DNA of 64,000 nt from an uncultured Ruminococcus sp. (GCA_947178575.1 CAMWYX010000003.1:1-64000), one strand, 5' to 3'; positions 1 to 10,904 are shown, counted from the stretch's first letter. A program made the numbers and translations. The notes: generated from the sequence alone by a model not told the origin.

Positions 1-135
1 ATCTCTATTATATATCATTTTTATTTTTTGTCAAGTGCTTATGTGAACACGCTCTTATTAAGGACGGCAAAAAAGTAAGTGAAATTCATTCAGCAATAAA
101 ACCCTATACTAAGACGCTTCCTGTATCATGAAAAA

Positions 136-170
136 ATCCCCCTGTTATTCAAATTGAATAACAGGGGGAA
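136..170 (-). terminator. Intrinsic terminator downstream of tRNA-Arg
   Basis: Perfect 13-bp hairpin CCCCCTGTTATTC-AAATT-GAATAACAGGGGG, followed on the minus strand by TTTTTTC. Confidence 0.8.
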
Positions 171-253
171 ACAATATAAAAGTTATTCAGAAAAGAAAGA
201 GACCCATACAGAATCCTGTACAGGTCTTTTGAGTATCATCATGAACATTTGAG

Positions 254-327
254 CGTGCCTGGAGGGATTCGAACCCCCGACCTACTGGTTCGTAGCCAGT
301 CACTCTATCCAGCTGAGCTACAAGCAC
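254..327 (-). tRNA. tRNA-Arg(ACG)
   Basis: Minus strand GTGCTTGTAGCTCAGCTGGATAGAGTGACTGGCTACGAACCAGTAGGTCGGGGGTTCGAATCCCTCCAGGCAC; acceptor stem GTGCTTG/CAGGCAC, anticodon loop CTACGAA. Confidence 0.96.
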
Positions 328-542
328 ATTTGACGTTCACAACAATATTATTATACACTAAGATTCCGAAAAAGTCAAGAGCTTTTTTTGAAAAATATAT
401 ATTTCGGCGATTTATACTAAATTTTATGATATTATTTTATTATTTTATGGAAAAGAATGATTTTTGAAATTTCTCTTGACAAATCCAAAAAAGCATGATA
501 TAATGTTAAAGGTGTTCGGGATTGAGACATCAAATTGAATAT

Positions 543-615
543 GAGACATTAGCTCAGCCGGTAGAGCATACGCCTTTTAAGCGTAGGGTCGAGGGTTCAA
601 ATCCCTCATGTCTCA
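543..615 (+). tRNA. tRNA-Lys(TTT)
   Basis: GAGACATTAGCTCAGCCGGTAGAGCATACGCCTTTTAAGCGTAGGGTCGAGGGTTCAAATCCCTCATGTCTCA; anticodon loop CTTTTAA, acceptor GAGACAT/ATGTCTC. Confidence 0.96.
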
Positions 616-677
616 CTTTGGCGGTATACAGTTTTCTGTATACCGTTTTTGTTTCGGGATAAGATTTTATAAAATAA

Positions 678-718
678 ACTCCGGAGAACTGAAATATTTC
701 AGTTCTCCGGAGTTTTTT
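678..718. terminator. Bidirectional intrinsic terminator
   Basis: 36-bp perfect palindrome ACTCCGGAGAACTGAAAT/ATTTCAGTTCTCCGGAGT with T tract on the + side and a T-rich tract on the - side, between tRNA-Lys and the stop codon of the dockerin gene. Confidence 0.85.
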
Positions 719-2216
719 ATTTATTAGAAACGGCAATAAAATAATTTCCCTGTGTGAAATTCCTGACAGTAATTGTATTGTTTTCAGTATCGACAACAGA
801 ATCGCATTTTGTTATTGAAGCGTTTTTGTTTACATATCTGTAAACTCCGATATTATCCTCAGAGCCATTGATAAAGCTTTCGTCATATGTGAAAATGACT
901 TCGGCATACGAAATTTTATCATCGAGGAAAAAGTCCATACGACCGCCGAGAACTTCAAAGCCTTTTTCCTCCATAGGCTTATTATACTCATCTGATACAA
1001 TATACATATCGGCGTGTCTGTCGAGATTTCCGGCACAGTCGGCGATTATGTCAACAGAAATGATTCCTTTGTTCTTGAGTGCGGAATATGATTCTGTTTT
1101 AGTCTGTCTGCGTACAGTTTTGTCGATATAGTCAAATGTATATGAATATTCCTTATCGGCGGTGAACCGAAATTCCACGGAATCATCACCCCATATTATT
1201 TCACCGTTTGAGCCGTCCTCGTCGAATGGGATTACAGTATCAGGAGTCAGTATTTCCAGTTCTTCGAGTGTATTATATCCGTCATATGTGGTGTAGAAAT
1301 GCAGTTTAATTTTGCAGTCGCTGTCCTGATACTGTAGAATATCCTGACTGACGCAGAACGTCTGAGAGCCGTCCGGAGATGTATATTTGAATGTATCAGA
1401 AGTAGAAATTACTGGTTCTTCTCTGATAATTTCGATAAATTTACTCCAGTCTCTTTCGCCGTAATTCCAGACAGTTTCTTTATCTGATATTTCTCGCGGA
1501 ACTGCAACCTGCATAAGTATCGGCGTATCGATAAAATAGTCCTCGTTCTTTTCCTCATCACTTGAATCATAGTTATATGTGTAGTCTATCATGATTTTTT
1601 CGTCCTCAATCCAGACTTTGCTTATATCATAATATATATCGTTGTATTCCTCATGCTGGATAATCGGTTTAATCAGGAGGATATTTTTTTCAAAAAATTC
1701 GTCCGTATATGTTGAATCAAAAAAGCTTTCATATGTGAAAGGTGAATCTTCAGAATCTGTATCTTCAATATCTGCTCCGGAATAAAGGGGCTGAATAAAA
1801 TTGTTCAGTTCATCGGCGGAGCTGAAAATTATTTCATCATCATTCAGACTGCCGGAATTTTCGGTAAGCGGAAGTGCGTTTACAGATGTTTTTATTACAG
1901 GGCGGTTATTTCCGTTTATAAGGTCCTGACGTATAAGAACCATATCAAATATATCAACTTTTCCGTCAAGATTAAGGTCGCCGGAATTAACAGCGAAATC
2001 AACGCAGTTCAGGATTTTCGCATTGCGTCCGGAAAAACTGTTCAGCAGAATTTGTTGTAAAATCAGCATATCAGCAACGGTTTCTTCTCCGTCGCCGTTT
2101 AAATCTCCCGAACCGAAATCCGCCGACGTATTCGTAAAGAATGCAGTACATGAACTCAATGACAGTACAGCGATTGAAATACCGGCAAGGGCAAGAAGTT
2201 TTTTCAGATTTTTCAT
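717..2216 (-). CDS. Dockerin type I repeat-containing lipoprotein (N-terminal dockerin)
   Basis: ORF 499 aa; signal peptide with lipobox LSLSSC; duplicated dockerin motifs GDLNGDGEETVADMLILQQILL and GDLNLDGKVDIFDMVLIRQDLING. Confidence 0.85.
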   Translation of the reverse strand: MKNLKKLLALAGISIAVLSLSSCTAFFTNTSADFGSGDLNGDGEETVADMLILQQILLNSFSGRNAKILNCVDFAVNSGDLNLDGKVDIFDMVLIRQDLINGNNRPVIKTSVNALPLTENSGSLNDDEIIFSSADELNNFIQPLYSGADIEDTDSEDSPFTYESFFDSTYTDEFFEKNILLIKPIIQHEEYNDIYYDISKVWIEDEKIMIDYTYNYDSSDEEKNEDYFIDTPILMQVAVPREISDKETVWNYGERDWSKFIEIIREEPVISTSDTFKYTSPDGSQTFCVSQDILQYQDSDCKIKLHFYTTYDGYNTLEELEILTPDTVIPFDEDGSNGEIIWGDDSVEFRFTADKEYSYTFDYIDKTVRRQTKTESYSALKNKGIISVDIIADCAGNLDRHADMYIVSDEYNKPMEEKGFEVLGGRMDFFLDDKISYAEVIFTYDESFINGSEDNIGVYRYVNKNASITKCDSVVDTENNTITVRNFTQGNYFIAVSNK

Positions 2217-2346
2217 ATAAATTCCTCCGCATTATATAAAATTTGTTTTTCTATATAGTACAACGCAGGGAGAATATAAAATGAGCAGAAAAAATATTAA
2301 GTTAATGTTAATTTAATATGAATTTTCTGTAAATTTTCGGAAATAA

Positions 2347-2381
2347 AAAATCCGGTATCTGAAATCGTGATACCGGATTTT
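2347..2381 (-). terminator. Terminator of the glg operon
   Basis: Hairpin AAAATCCGGTATC-TGAAATCGT-GATACCGGATTTT directly after the glgA stop. Confidence 0.8.
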
Positions 2382-2386
2382 ATTGT

Positions 2387-3805
2387 TTATTCGTTTATCA
2401 AATCTTCAAAGATTTTTATATATTCAAGAGCCGACTGACCCCAGCCGAAATCGCAGTTCATTGCACGGATTACAAGTTCATTCCAGATTGTTTTATTTTC
2501 GTAATCACATTTTGCACGGCGAACAGCGTCCGCCATATCCTGAGCATCATATGACTGGAAAGTGAATCCGTTTCCGTTTATTCCGCCGTTATCACGTACA
2601 GTATCACGCAGACCGCCCGTTTCGTGAACTATCGGGATAGTTCCGTACTTCATGGCAATTATCTGTGCAAGTCCGCATGGTTCGCTCTGGGACGGCATAA
2701 GGAACATATCAGAACCGGCATATATTTTTGATGCAAGTTTTGAATTGTAGTCGGTTGTAACTGATACACGTTCCGGAAAACGTCTTGAAAGTTCGATGAA
2801 AAATTCCTCGTACATACGTTCACCGACACCAAGAACCACGAATTTTACGCCGGATTTGATAATTTCCTCAGCTGAAGCCCTTATAAGGTCGATTCCTTTA
2901 TGTTTCACCATACGGGTGACGATTCCGACAACAGGCTCGTCATTCAGTGGTAGTCCGAGTTCATCAAGAAGATTTTCACGGCACTTTGATTTTCCGGACA
3001 AATCGTCCTTTGAGAAGTTGCAGAATATATCAGGGTCGGTATTCGGATTATATCTTGCCGTATCGATACCGTTGAGGATTCCTTTCAGCTTATGCTGTTT
3101 TGTAACGAGTATACGGTCGAGACCGTGTGAATACCACGGTTCAAGGAGTTCACGGGCATATGTCGGGGAGACGGTAATTATTATATCGGCGGTCTCGATA
3201 GCTCCCTTGAGCATATTTATATAGCCGTCATATTCAAGAAGTCCGGCATTGTAGGGAGGAATGCCCATGAGTTCGCTGAGAACCTCTTTTCCGTATTTTC
3301 CCTGATATTCAATATTATGTATTGTAAGGGTAATTTTAAGATTGCTGTAGCCCTGCTGATATTTATAATAAAGCTGATAGTAGACCGGTATCAGAGATGT
3401 CTGCCAGTCATTACAGCTTATAATATCAGGTCTGAAGCTGATATATTTCAGCATTTCGAGGACGGCACGTGAAAAGAAAACAAATCTTTCGCAGTCGTCA
3501 TAGAATCCGTACATACCATCTCTGCAGAAATAGTATTCATTATCTATGAAATAGTAAAGTATTCCGTCTTTTTCGGCACTGAAAATTCCGCAGTACTGCT
3601 TACGCCATGATACATCAACCGTTATATTTGCGATAAATGTCAGACCGGAACGCAGTTCTTCCGGAATCTGTTTATACAGCGGAATCACAACAGCACATTC
3701 GTGATTTTCCACATCAATAGCTTTCGGGAGAGAGCCTATGACATCTGCCAGACCGCCGGAGGCGGCAAAAGGTGCAGCCTCACTGGCGGCGAAAAGAATA
3801 TTCAT
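2387..3805 (-). CDS. glgA: Glycogen synthase
   Basis: MNILFAASEAAPFAASGGLADVIGSLPKA N-terminus and PSQSEPCGLAQIIAMKYGTIPIVHETGGLRDTV motif typical of GT5 glycogen synthase. Confidence 0.97.
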   Translation of the reverse strand: MNILFAASEAAPFAASGGLADVIGSLPKAIDVENHECAVVIPLYKQIPEELRSGLTFIANITVDVSWRKQYCGIFSAEKDGILYYFIDNEYYFCRDGMYGFYDDCERFVFFSRAVLEMLKYISFRPDIISCNDWQTSLIPVYYQLYYKYQQGYSNLKITLTIHNIEYQGKYGKEVLSELMGIPPYNAGLLEYDGYINMLKGAIETADIIITVSPTYARELLEPWYSHGLDRILVTKQHKLKGILNGIDTARYNPNTDPDIFCNFSKDDLSGKSKCRENLLDELGLPLNDEPVVGIVTRMVKHKGIDLIRASAEEIIKSGVKFVVLGVGERMYEEFFIELSRRFPERVSVTTDYNSKLASKIYAGSDMFLMPSQSEPCGLAQIIAMKYGTIPIVHETGGLRDTVRDNGGINGNGFTFQSYDAQDMADAVRRAKCDYENKTIWNELVIRAMNCDFGWGQSALEYIKIFEDLINE

Positions 3806-3829
3806 ATAGTTGATACTCCTTTGGTGAAG

Positions 3830-4966
3830 TTAAAATACTCTGTTCTTTTCGAGAAGCATCGGATACAAATCCGAACCCATAGCAGTTTTGCCGTCGCTTA
3901 TTTCAACGTTTTTATCTGTAATTACATTGACAACCTGACAGTCGTTTCCGATAACAGTTCCCTGCATGATGATAGAATTTTTCACAACAGTATCCTTGCC
4001 GATTTTAACGCCTCTGAAGATTATTGAATTTTCAACAGTTCCTTCGATTACACAGCCGTCGGCGATGAGTGAATTTTTGATATTTGATTCAAGACCGTAT
4101 TTTGCCGGTGCACTGTCTCTTACCTTTGTATATACAGGAATATCGGGTTTGAAAAGAGCGTTTCTCTTATCGGCATCAAGGAGAGCCATATTTGCGGCGT
4201 AGTAATTATCAGTGCTGTCTATGCGTACAAAGAAATCCTTATGCTCATAGCCCATGATTTTGTACTCATCTTTTCTGTTCTGGAGGATTTCTCTTGTAAA
4301 GCTGCTTACATTGCTTGTATCGGCATAGTGAACGATTTTATCAAGAACGTCTTTTCCTATGATAACCATTTCGAGCCACTGACAGCATTCGCCGGATATT
4401 GCCGGAGAAACAAGAACGTTTTTCAGTGTGCTGTCCTCGTTAAATTCAAGAATAGTGCCGGATTTGTCTTTTTTGGAATCGTACATTCCCTTGCTGTAGA
4501 TAAGAGTGATGTCGGCGTTGCTTTCCTTATGCTGACGGAGTGCCGGAGCGAAATCGATTGTAGTAACTACATCGCAGTTAGCCATAATCACATACTGTGC
4601 CTTGGAATGTTCAACACAGCTCCATATATTGCGGAGAGCGTCAAGTCTGCCGGTATACATTCCGCCGTTGTATTTCTGACTGTAAGGCGGAAGAAGGTGC
4701 AGACCGCCGTTTTTACGTGACAAATCCCAGTCACGACCCGAACCTACATGGTCAAGGAGCGAAGCATAATTTGACTTTGTGATAACGCCTACTTCAACAA
4801 TTCCGGAGTTCACGAAATTGGAGAGCGGGAAATCAATAAGTCTGTAGCGACCGCCGAAAGGGATAGAACCCATAGTTCTTTTTTCTGTAAGTTCTATGAT
4901 GTTTGAATCGTGCATACTTGCGAATATCAAACCTAAAACATTATAATTAACACTGCTCATGTTCAA
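3830..4966 (-). CDS. glgD: Glucose-1-phosphate adenylyltransferase-like subunit GlgD
   Basis: ADP-glucose pyrophosphorylase fold ([19 protein letters not shown]) but divergent N-terminal catalytic loop, adjacent to glgC. Confidence 0.93.
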   Translation of the reverse strand: MNMSSVNYNVLGLIFASMHDSNIIELTEKRTMGSIPFGGRYRLIDFPLSNFVNSGIVEVGVITKSNYASLLDHVGSGRDWDLSRKNGGLHLLPPYSQKYNGGMYTGRLDALRNIWSCVEHSKAQYVIMANCDVVTTIDFAPALRQHKESNADITLIYSKGMYDSKKDKSGTILEFNEDSTLKNVLVSPAISGECCQWLEMVIIGKDVLDKIVHYADTSNVSSFTREILQNRKDEYKIMGYEHKDFFVRIDSTDNYYAANMALLDADKRNALFKPDIPVYTKVRDSAPAKYGLESNIKNSLIADGCVIEGTVENSIIFRGVKIGKDTVVKNSIIMQGTVIGNDCQVVNVITDKNVEISDGKTAMGSDLYPMLLEKNRVF

Positions 4967-4977
4967 GATACCTCCAC

Positions 4978-6204
4978 TCAGATGTTTTCGCCGACTATAT
5001 CCTGCGGTTCAACGGATTTTCCGCTTGAAACCGTTACATTATGACCGACTACCGCAATACCCCACTTATCTCTGTCGGGAACTTGTTCGGGGCTTTTTCC
5101 GATATGCGAACCGCTTTCGATAACGCAGTCACTTCCGACGATGGCATATTCAACGACTGCTCCGGATTTGATAACAGTACCAGGCATAACGATGCTATAT
5201 TTTACTGTTGCACCCTCCTCAACGGTAACGCCGGCAAAGAGGATTGAGAAGTCAATAGAACCGTCAACAACGCTTCCCTCGGCTATCATTGAATTTTCAA
5301 CCTGTGCATTATCACCGAGATACTGCGGAGGCATATAATTACTGCGTGAATATATACGCCAGCTCTTGTCGTAAAGGTCAAGCGGAACACTTGGACTGAG
5401 AAGGTCCATATTTGCTTCCCAGAGAGAATCAAGAGTTCCTACATCTTTCCAGTAGCCCTCGAACTCATAGGCAAAGAGACGCTGTTTGTCACGGAGCATT
5501 GAAGTAATAATATCCTTACCGAAATCCTTTGACCACGGCTCACCCTTTTCACGTTTGGCGTTTGCATCGTTTTCGTTTTCGATGAGGTATTTTTCGAGTT
5601 TTTTCCAGCTGAACACATAGATACCCATAGAAGCAAGAGTAGACTTCGGCTCTTTTGGTTTTTCAACGAAATCAGTAACCTGATTCTTGTCGTCACAAAT
5701 CATGATTCCGAAACGTGAAGCCTCTGCAAGCGGAACATCTATAACGGAAATAGTGCAGTCTGCATTGTTTGCGATATGAAAGTCAACCATTTTGGAATAG
5801 TCCATTTTATATATATGGTCACCGCCGAGAACGACTACATATTCGGGATTGTAGCGTCTGATAAAATTCATGTTCTGATATATTGCGTTTGCAGTACCCT
5901 CGTACCATGAAGCACCTGTCTGTGATTCATAAGGCGGAAGAACATGAACTCCGCCGTTCATTCTGTCCAAATCCCACGGCTCGCCGTTGCCGATATATTC
6001 GTTGAGGACGAGAGGCTGATACTGGGTAAGAACTCCGACTGTATCTATTCCGGAGTTGGTGCAGTTTGAGAGCGGGAAGTCAATCAGACGATATTTACCG
6101 CCGTACGGAACGGCAGGCTTTGCGACATTTTTTGTCAGAGCGTACAATCTGCTTCCCTGACCGCCTGCAAGGAGCATTGCCACAACTTTTTTCTTGGTGT
6201 ACAT
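4978..6204 (-). CDS. glgC: Glucose-1-phosphate adenylyltransferase, catalytic subunit
   Basis: [39 protein letters not shown] signature. Confidence 0.97.
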   Translation of the reverse strand: MYTKKKVVAMLLAGGQGSRLYALTKNVAKPAVPYGGKYRLIDFPLSNCTNSGIDTVGVLTQYQPLVLNEYIGNGEPWDLDRMNGGVHVLPPYESQTGASWYEGTANAIYQNMNFIRRYNPEYVVVLGGDHIYKMDYSKMVDFHIANNADCTISVIDVPLAEASRFGIMICDDKNQVTDFVEKPKEPKSTLASMGIYVFSWKKLEKYLIENENDANAKREKGEPWSKDFGKDIITSMLRDKQRLFAYEFEGYWKDVGTLDSLWEANMDLLSPSVPLDLYDKSWRIYSRSNYMPPQYLGDNAQVENSMIAEGSVVDGSIDFSILFAGVTVEEGATVKYSIVMPGTVIKSGAVVEYAIVGSDCVIESGSHIGKSPEQVPDRDKWGIAVVGHNVTVSSGKSVEPQDIVGENI

Positions 6205-6320
6205 ATAGATTCCTCCTGATAGTATAAATTGTATGATAATCCAAGATTACAGACCGGTACGGATTTCCGGATACCGGTATATATCGAGATTTATTACTGT
6301 AAGGCAGATGACAGTGATTG

Positions 6321-8321
6321 TTATTTTTCACTGACCGCCGGAGTTTTTTTCCGTGGTCTTCCGACTTTTCCGGTTTTACGTGGTGATGTTTTTACGGTTT
6401 CCTCAGCCGGCTTTGTATTTTTCTTGCGTGTAGATGTTTTGAGATACATTACCGAAAGAGGAGCGAGAGTCATGGAAATACTCTGGTCGAAGCCGTGCAT
6501 GGGTTCTTTTTCAGCCTTGTATGATTTTGCGGAAACTCCCGAACCGCCGAACTCTGCATCATCTGTATTGAATACGACTTTATAAGTACCCTTGTACGGA
6601 ACGCCGATTCGGTAGTCGTCACGCTGAACGGGAACAAAATTGCAGACAGCGATTATTTCGTTTCCGTCGTCGTCAATACGTCTGAATGCAATTATGCTTT
6701 GTTTGTAGTCATCGTTGGAAATCCAGCTGAAACCTGCCCACGAGTCATCATTCTGCCAGAGAGGCGAATTTTCGACATAGAATTTATTGAGTTTTTCTAT
6801 GAATTTCACAATCCGCTCATTGAATATGTTATCGGTTCTGAGATTCCAGTCGAGCTGAGTTTCGTAATTCCACTCATTATACTGGGCAAATTCCTGACCC
6901 ATGAACAGGAGTTTCTTTCCGGGGTGAGCCATCATATATGCAAGGAACGCACGGTATGACGAGAATTTAGGTTCGCCGTCGCCGGGCATCTTGTTTATCA
7001 TGGAACATTTTCCGTATACTACTTCATCATGTGATATAGGCAGGATATAATTTTCGGAGAATGCATAGAAGAACGAGAATGTAAGTTTATCATGGTTGAA
7101 TGAACGGTATATGGGGTCGAGCGACATATAGCTGAGCATATCGTTCATCCAGCCCATATTCCACTTGAAATTGAATCCGAGACCGCCTATATCGGTAGGT
7201 TTGGTAACCATAGGCCATGCGGTTGATTCTTCGGCTATCATCAATGCGTCGGGGTGCATGGAAAAAACAGCTTCATTGAGCCGTTTAAGAAATTCAACGG
7301 CTTCAAGGTTTTCATTTCCGCCGTTTATATTTGCAGTCCATTCGCCGTCTGGTCTGTCGTAGTCGAGATAGAGCATTGAGGCTACCGCATCGACTCTGAG
7401 ACCGTCGACGTGCATTTCTGTAAACCAGAAATTTGCACTTGAGATAAGGAAAGAGCATACTTCGGGCTTGCCGTAGTCGAAAACATGAGTACCCCAGTTT
7501 TTATGTTCTTTTTTGCGGACGTCGGTATATTCGTAACAGCAAGTGCCGTCAAATTCATAGAGACCGGCGGCATCTTTCGGGAAGTGTGCCGGAACCCAGT
7601 CAAGTATAACGGATATGCCGGCTTCGTGGAACATATCAACCATACGGCGGAAGTCATCGGGAGTGCCGTATCGTGATGTAGGAGCATAGTAACCTGTTAC
7701 CTGATAGCCCCATGAGCCGTCGTAAGGAAATTCTGTAAGAGGCATAAACTCGACATGAGTATATGACATTTTTTTGAGATACGGAATAATATCCCTTGCG
7801 AAGTTTATATATGATGTAAAGACATTTTCTTCGCCTGTATTTTTCCATGAATTGAGGTGAACCTCATATATATTCATCGGACTTTTATAAACGGATTTTT
7901 CTTTTTTCTTTTTGTACCATTCGGCATCATTCCATTTATAGTCGCTGACGTAGAGTTTTGATGCCGTTCCCGGACGTGTCTCGAAGTGAGGTGCATACGG
8001 GTCGGATTTAAGCAATATTCTGCCGTCTTTGGTTTCAATGCTGTATTTATATATATCAAACTGGTCAAGCTTGGATATTTCAGTTTCCCACACACCGTCG
8101 GAGATAAGTTTCATGGGATTTTTATTACGGTTCCAGTCGTTGAAATCGCCTACTACTGAAATGCTTACAGCATTAGGAGCCCATACTCTGAACGTATAGA
8201 TTCTTCCTCTGCCTTTTCTTCTTAGATGTGCCCCGAAGAATTTCCAGGCTTCATAGTTTTTTCCCTGATAGAACAGGTAAAGCGGGAAATCGTTGGGATT
8301 GTTGTTATTATTAACTGACAT
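6321..8321 (-). CDS. glgB: 1,4-alpha-glucan branching enzyme (GH13)
   Basis: CBM48-like N-terminus (FRVWAPNAVSISVVGDFNDW) and GH13 motifs DWVPAHFPKD, GLRVDAVASMLYLDY, ISHDEVVYGK. Confidence 0.96.
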   Translation of the reverse strand: MSVNNNNNPNDFPLYLFYQGKNYEAWKFFGAHLRRKGRGRIYTFRVWAPNAVSISVVGDFNDWNRNKNPMKLISDGVWETEISKLDQFDIYKYSIETKDGRILLKSDPYAPHFETRPGTASKLYVSDYKWNDAEWYKKKKEKSVYKSPMNIYEVHLNSWKNTGEENVFTSYINFARDIIPYLKKMSYTHVEFMPLTEFPYDGSWGYQVTGYYAPTSRYGTPDDFRRMVDMFHEAGISVILDWVPAHFPKDAAGLYEFDGTCCYEYTDVRKKEHKNWGTHVFDYGKPEVCSFLISSANFWFTEMHVDGLRVDAVASMLYLDYDRPDGEWTANINGGNENLEAVEFLKRLNEAVFSMHPDALMIAEESTAWPMVTKPTDIGGLGFNFKWNMGWMNDMLSYMSLDPIYRSFNHDKLTFSFFYAFSENYILPISHDEVVYGKCSMINKMPGDGEPKFSSYRAFLAYMMAHPGKKLLFMGQEFAQYNEWNYETQLDWNLRTDNIFNERIVKFIEKLNKFYVENSPLWQNDDSWAGFSWISNDDYKQSIIAFRRIDDDGNEIIAVCNFVPVQRDDYRIGVPYKGTYKVVFNTDDAEFGGSGVSAKSYKAEKEPMHGFDQSISMTLAPLSVMYLKTSTRKKNTKPAEETVKTSPRKTGKVGRPRKKTPAVSEK

Positions 8322-8562
8322 AATTCAGTCCCCCTTTGTTTCGGGTAATCTGACGGCATAGGCACCGAGCAGAATTACCTATATACATTGTAGCAGAAAT
8401 GGCAGAAATTATCAAGCCTTTTTGCATCTCTGCACAAAATTTCAGATAAAATGATAAATACAAGTTGACTTTTTTGTTCAATTTGCTATAAAAACGACAG
8501 GTTTTAAATAAATATATGTTAATGTAAGCAAACAAATTAACCTGATTCTGACGGCAGATTTT

Positions 8563-10755
8563 TCATTTCAGGTTATCTTTTATTTTTATTCCGATAACGG
8601 TTACATCGTCGGGACGGTCAGCCTGATTAAAAACTTCTGCTTTTGAGGCTATTTCCTGAACCATCTCACGGATACTGCTTCCGTGTATAAGGAGTTCTTT
8701 TATAAACAGATAAGCGTTTTCGCTTATGCCGTCGGAGAACATTATAATCATATCGCCGTCGCTGAATTTATTTTCCGATATTGTGAGTTCGGCTTCTTCT
8801 ACTATTCCTATAGGAAATGTTGAAGATGTAAGCTTTATTACATCATTTCCCTTGCGGATTATTGTAGGTGCAGCTCCGGATTTTACAGAAACTGCACAGC
8901 ATAAATCGGGGTCAAATTCAAGAACGTCGAGAGTTGCGAATGATTCTTCACGTGATTTTGTTATCATAAGCGAATTGATAAGACGTACAGCCGGTTTGAG
9001 TTCCATACCGCTGCATATGAGACGGCGGAACAGATTTATTACCATACGGGAATCCACAGCTGCCGATTTTCCGCTTCCCATTCCGTCGGAAAGAATTACA
9101 AAATTTTTTCCGGAGCTTCCGGTAAATACGGCGTGACTGTCTCCGCTCATAGATGAACCCTTTGCACATACGGAAGCGGTATATATATCAAGTTCATAGC
9201 GAGGAGGTTCATAAACTCCGGTTTTTATTTCTGACGATGAACTTACCATATCGGAGGGAAGAAGTTTTTTTTCGAGTTCGTCGGAAATCAGACTGCATAT
9301 TCTTTCATTGGAATCCGGTGTGTCTTCAATATCAAAGAATATTTCAGCAATCAGTCTGTTTGCGGAATTATATCCGGCGGTTGCTCTCAGCGGATTGAAT
9401 CCATATGATTTCAGTTTCTGCAATATTTTTTTGCTTACGGAGGCGGAATAGCGGAAATCCTCCTGTTTTCCTGCTCCACGCATAAGTTCCTCAGTAATTT
9501 TAAGATGTTCGTTCATGAGTTTGAGGTCTTCCGAATATCGCAGGTGCATAAGCTGACGGGCGGTTCTGTTTCTCAGTTCAATTTCGAGATTTTTCAGAAC
9601 TTCCTGTTTATGTGCACAGTCTGCCGGAAGTATCGGTATAAGCTCGTCCGATATTTCGGACATCTCGTTACTGCAAAGACCTCTTTTGTAACAGCTTCTG
9701 CAGATTGCTCCGGCGGTTCTTTTGATTGATATATCATCATCATTTACAGCGGACAGTGCGGCTGATATTTTCTGCGAATCAAGTCTTACGGCTTCTATTG
9801 CACCGGAAAGGAAATTCTGTTTTATTTCTCTCAGATTAGGAATATTGTTGTTTCCTGTTGTATCGGTATGTATCCATTTATCGGAGTAGTACGGTGCAGT
9901 GGCGACAAATACAGATGCTCCCAATATTATATTCATGGTAAGCTCTGCCGATGCGGATTCGCCCAAAAGAACTGTCAGCATAAATATTGTAAGAGAAAAA
10001 AATACGGCAGAAAAAAATATTTTTCCTCGGAAAGCAATACCGGATATGAATCCTGCAAGCGGAAGTACAGATGCAGTCAGACCGATTTCGGAAGAAGCAA
10101 GAACTGCTCCGCCGGCAGTGAGTGCACCGCATATTATTCCGCCCATACTTCCATGGAAGTATGAGCCGGCTAAAGTTACGGAAGCTCCGAGAATCAGACC
10201 GGCGTTAAGGTACGGAATATCCGCCGAACATAATGCAGAAATCAGAACGACATACAGTATTCCGCAGGCACAGCCGGATATTCCCTGAAGTTCCACGATT
10301 CCTTTTTTTGAGATACTGCGGATAAGTTCCGATGCCGAATATGCCGTAAATCCCGATATTATGCCGTACAGAGCATAGAAAAGAATCTTTTCGGGAAATT
10401 CATCTATGAGAAGTGAAACGGCAAGTCCGGACAGAACAACACCGACAGCTGTCGATATACCGCACCCGACAGGACGACTGCTTCCGGCGGAAAACATTTT
10501 AACTATGACGATTATTGACATTGCTCCGATTTTTACAATGCTTTTTCCGATTGAATTGCTGACGATACAGCGGACTATTGCTCCGATGAAAACCGCCACA
10601 CTGTACGGAAAGCTGACAGCTCCGGCAAGAGATATATCGGCAAAAGAAGCGATTCCGGCTATTGTCGTTCCCGAAAATGCAAAACCTCCCGCAAAGGAAA
10701 AAAGAAGTCCGAATATAGCGGAAACGGCTTTATTTCTTAAAATTTTTTTAATCAT
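8563..10755 (-). CDS. spoIIE: Stage II sporulation protein E-like membrane PP2C-type phosphatase
   Basis: Multi-TM N-terminal half, C-terminal PP2C motifs (FVILSDGMGSGKSAAVDSRM, IIMFSDGISEN). Start moved to ATG at 10755, preceded by CGGAGGATATGCC; the ORF track start at 10800 lacks an RBS. Confidence 0.88.
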   Translation of the reverse strand: MIKKILRNKAVSAIFGLLFSFAGGFAFSGTTIAGIASFADISLAGAVSFPYSVAVFIGAIVRCIVSNSIGKSIVKIGAMSIIVIVKMFSAGSSRPVGCGISTAVGVVLSGLAVSLLIDEFPEKILFYALYGIISGFTAYSASELIRSISKKGIVELQGISGCACGILYVVLISALCSADIPYLNAGLILGASVTLAGSYFHGSMGGIICGALTAGGAVLASSEIGLTASVLPLAGFISGIAFRGKIFFSAVFFSLTIFMLTVLLGESASAELTMNIILGASVFVATAPYYSDKWIHTDTTGNNNIPNLREIKQNFLSGAIEAVRLDSQKISAALSAVNDDDISIKRTAGAICRSCYKRGLCSNEMSEISDELIPILPADCAHKQEVLKNLEIELRNRTARQLMHLRYSEDLKLMNEHLKITEELMRGAGKQEDFRYSASVSKKILQKLKSYGFNPLRATAGYNSANRLIAEIFFDIEDTPDSNERICSLISDELEKKLLPSDMVSSSSEIKTGVYEPPRYELDIYTASVCAKGSSMSGDSHAVFTGSSGKNFVILSDGMGSGKSAAVDSRMVINLFRRLICSGMELKPAVRLINSLMITKSREESFATLDVLEFDPDLCCAVSVKSGAAPTIIRKGNDVIKLTSSTFPIGIVEEAELTISENKFSDGDMIIMFSDGISENAYLFIKELLIHGSSIREMVQEIASKAEVFNQADRPDDVTVIGIKIKDNLK

Positions 10756-10904
10756 GGCATATCCTCCGGTTTTTATTAATATAATTGTAATCATATCCAT
10801 AATTATATCATATATAAAATGTAGTTTTTTGTCGTTTAATATATTTAAATAATTTTATTTGAATGATGTGATATAGAATGCTAACAAAAATATTTTGACG
10901 GATA

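Noticed and set aside
249-467. 72-aa plus-strand ORF MSVPGGIRTPDLLVRSQSLYPAELQAH...
   Set aside because: Runs antisense through tRNA-Arg; PGGIRTPDLLVRSQSLYPAELQA is the typical spurious translation of a tRNA complement.
554-796. 80-aa minus ORF ending RHEGFEPSTLRLKGVCSTG
   Set aside because: Antisense translation of tRNA-Lys and the downstream palindromic terminator; spurious.
4241-4720. Long antisense ORFs such as 4241-4720 (+), 11172-11807 (-), 27133-27714 (-), 35916-36518 (-), 49578-50156 (-)
   Set aside because: They lie fully opposite strongly supported genes, lack RBS and recognisable domains; explained by codon usage of the real gene.
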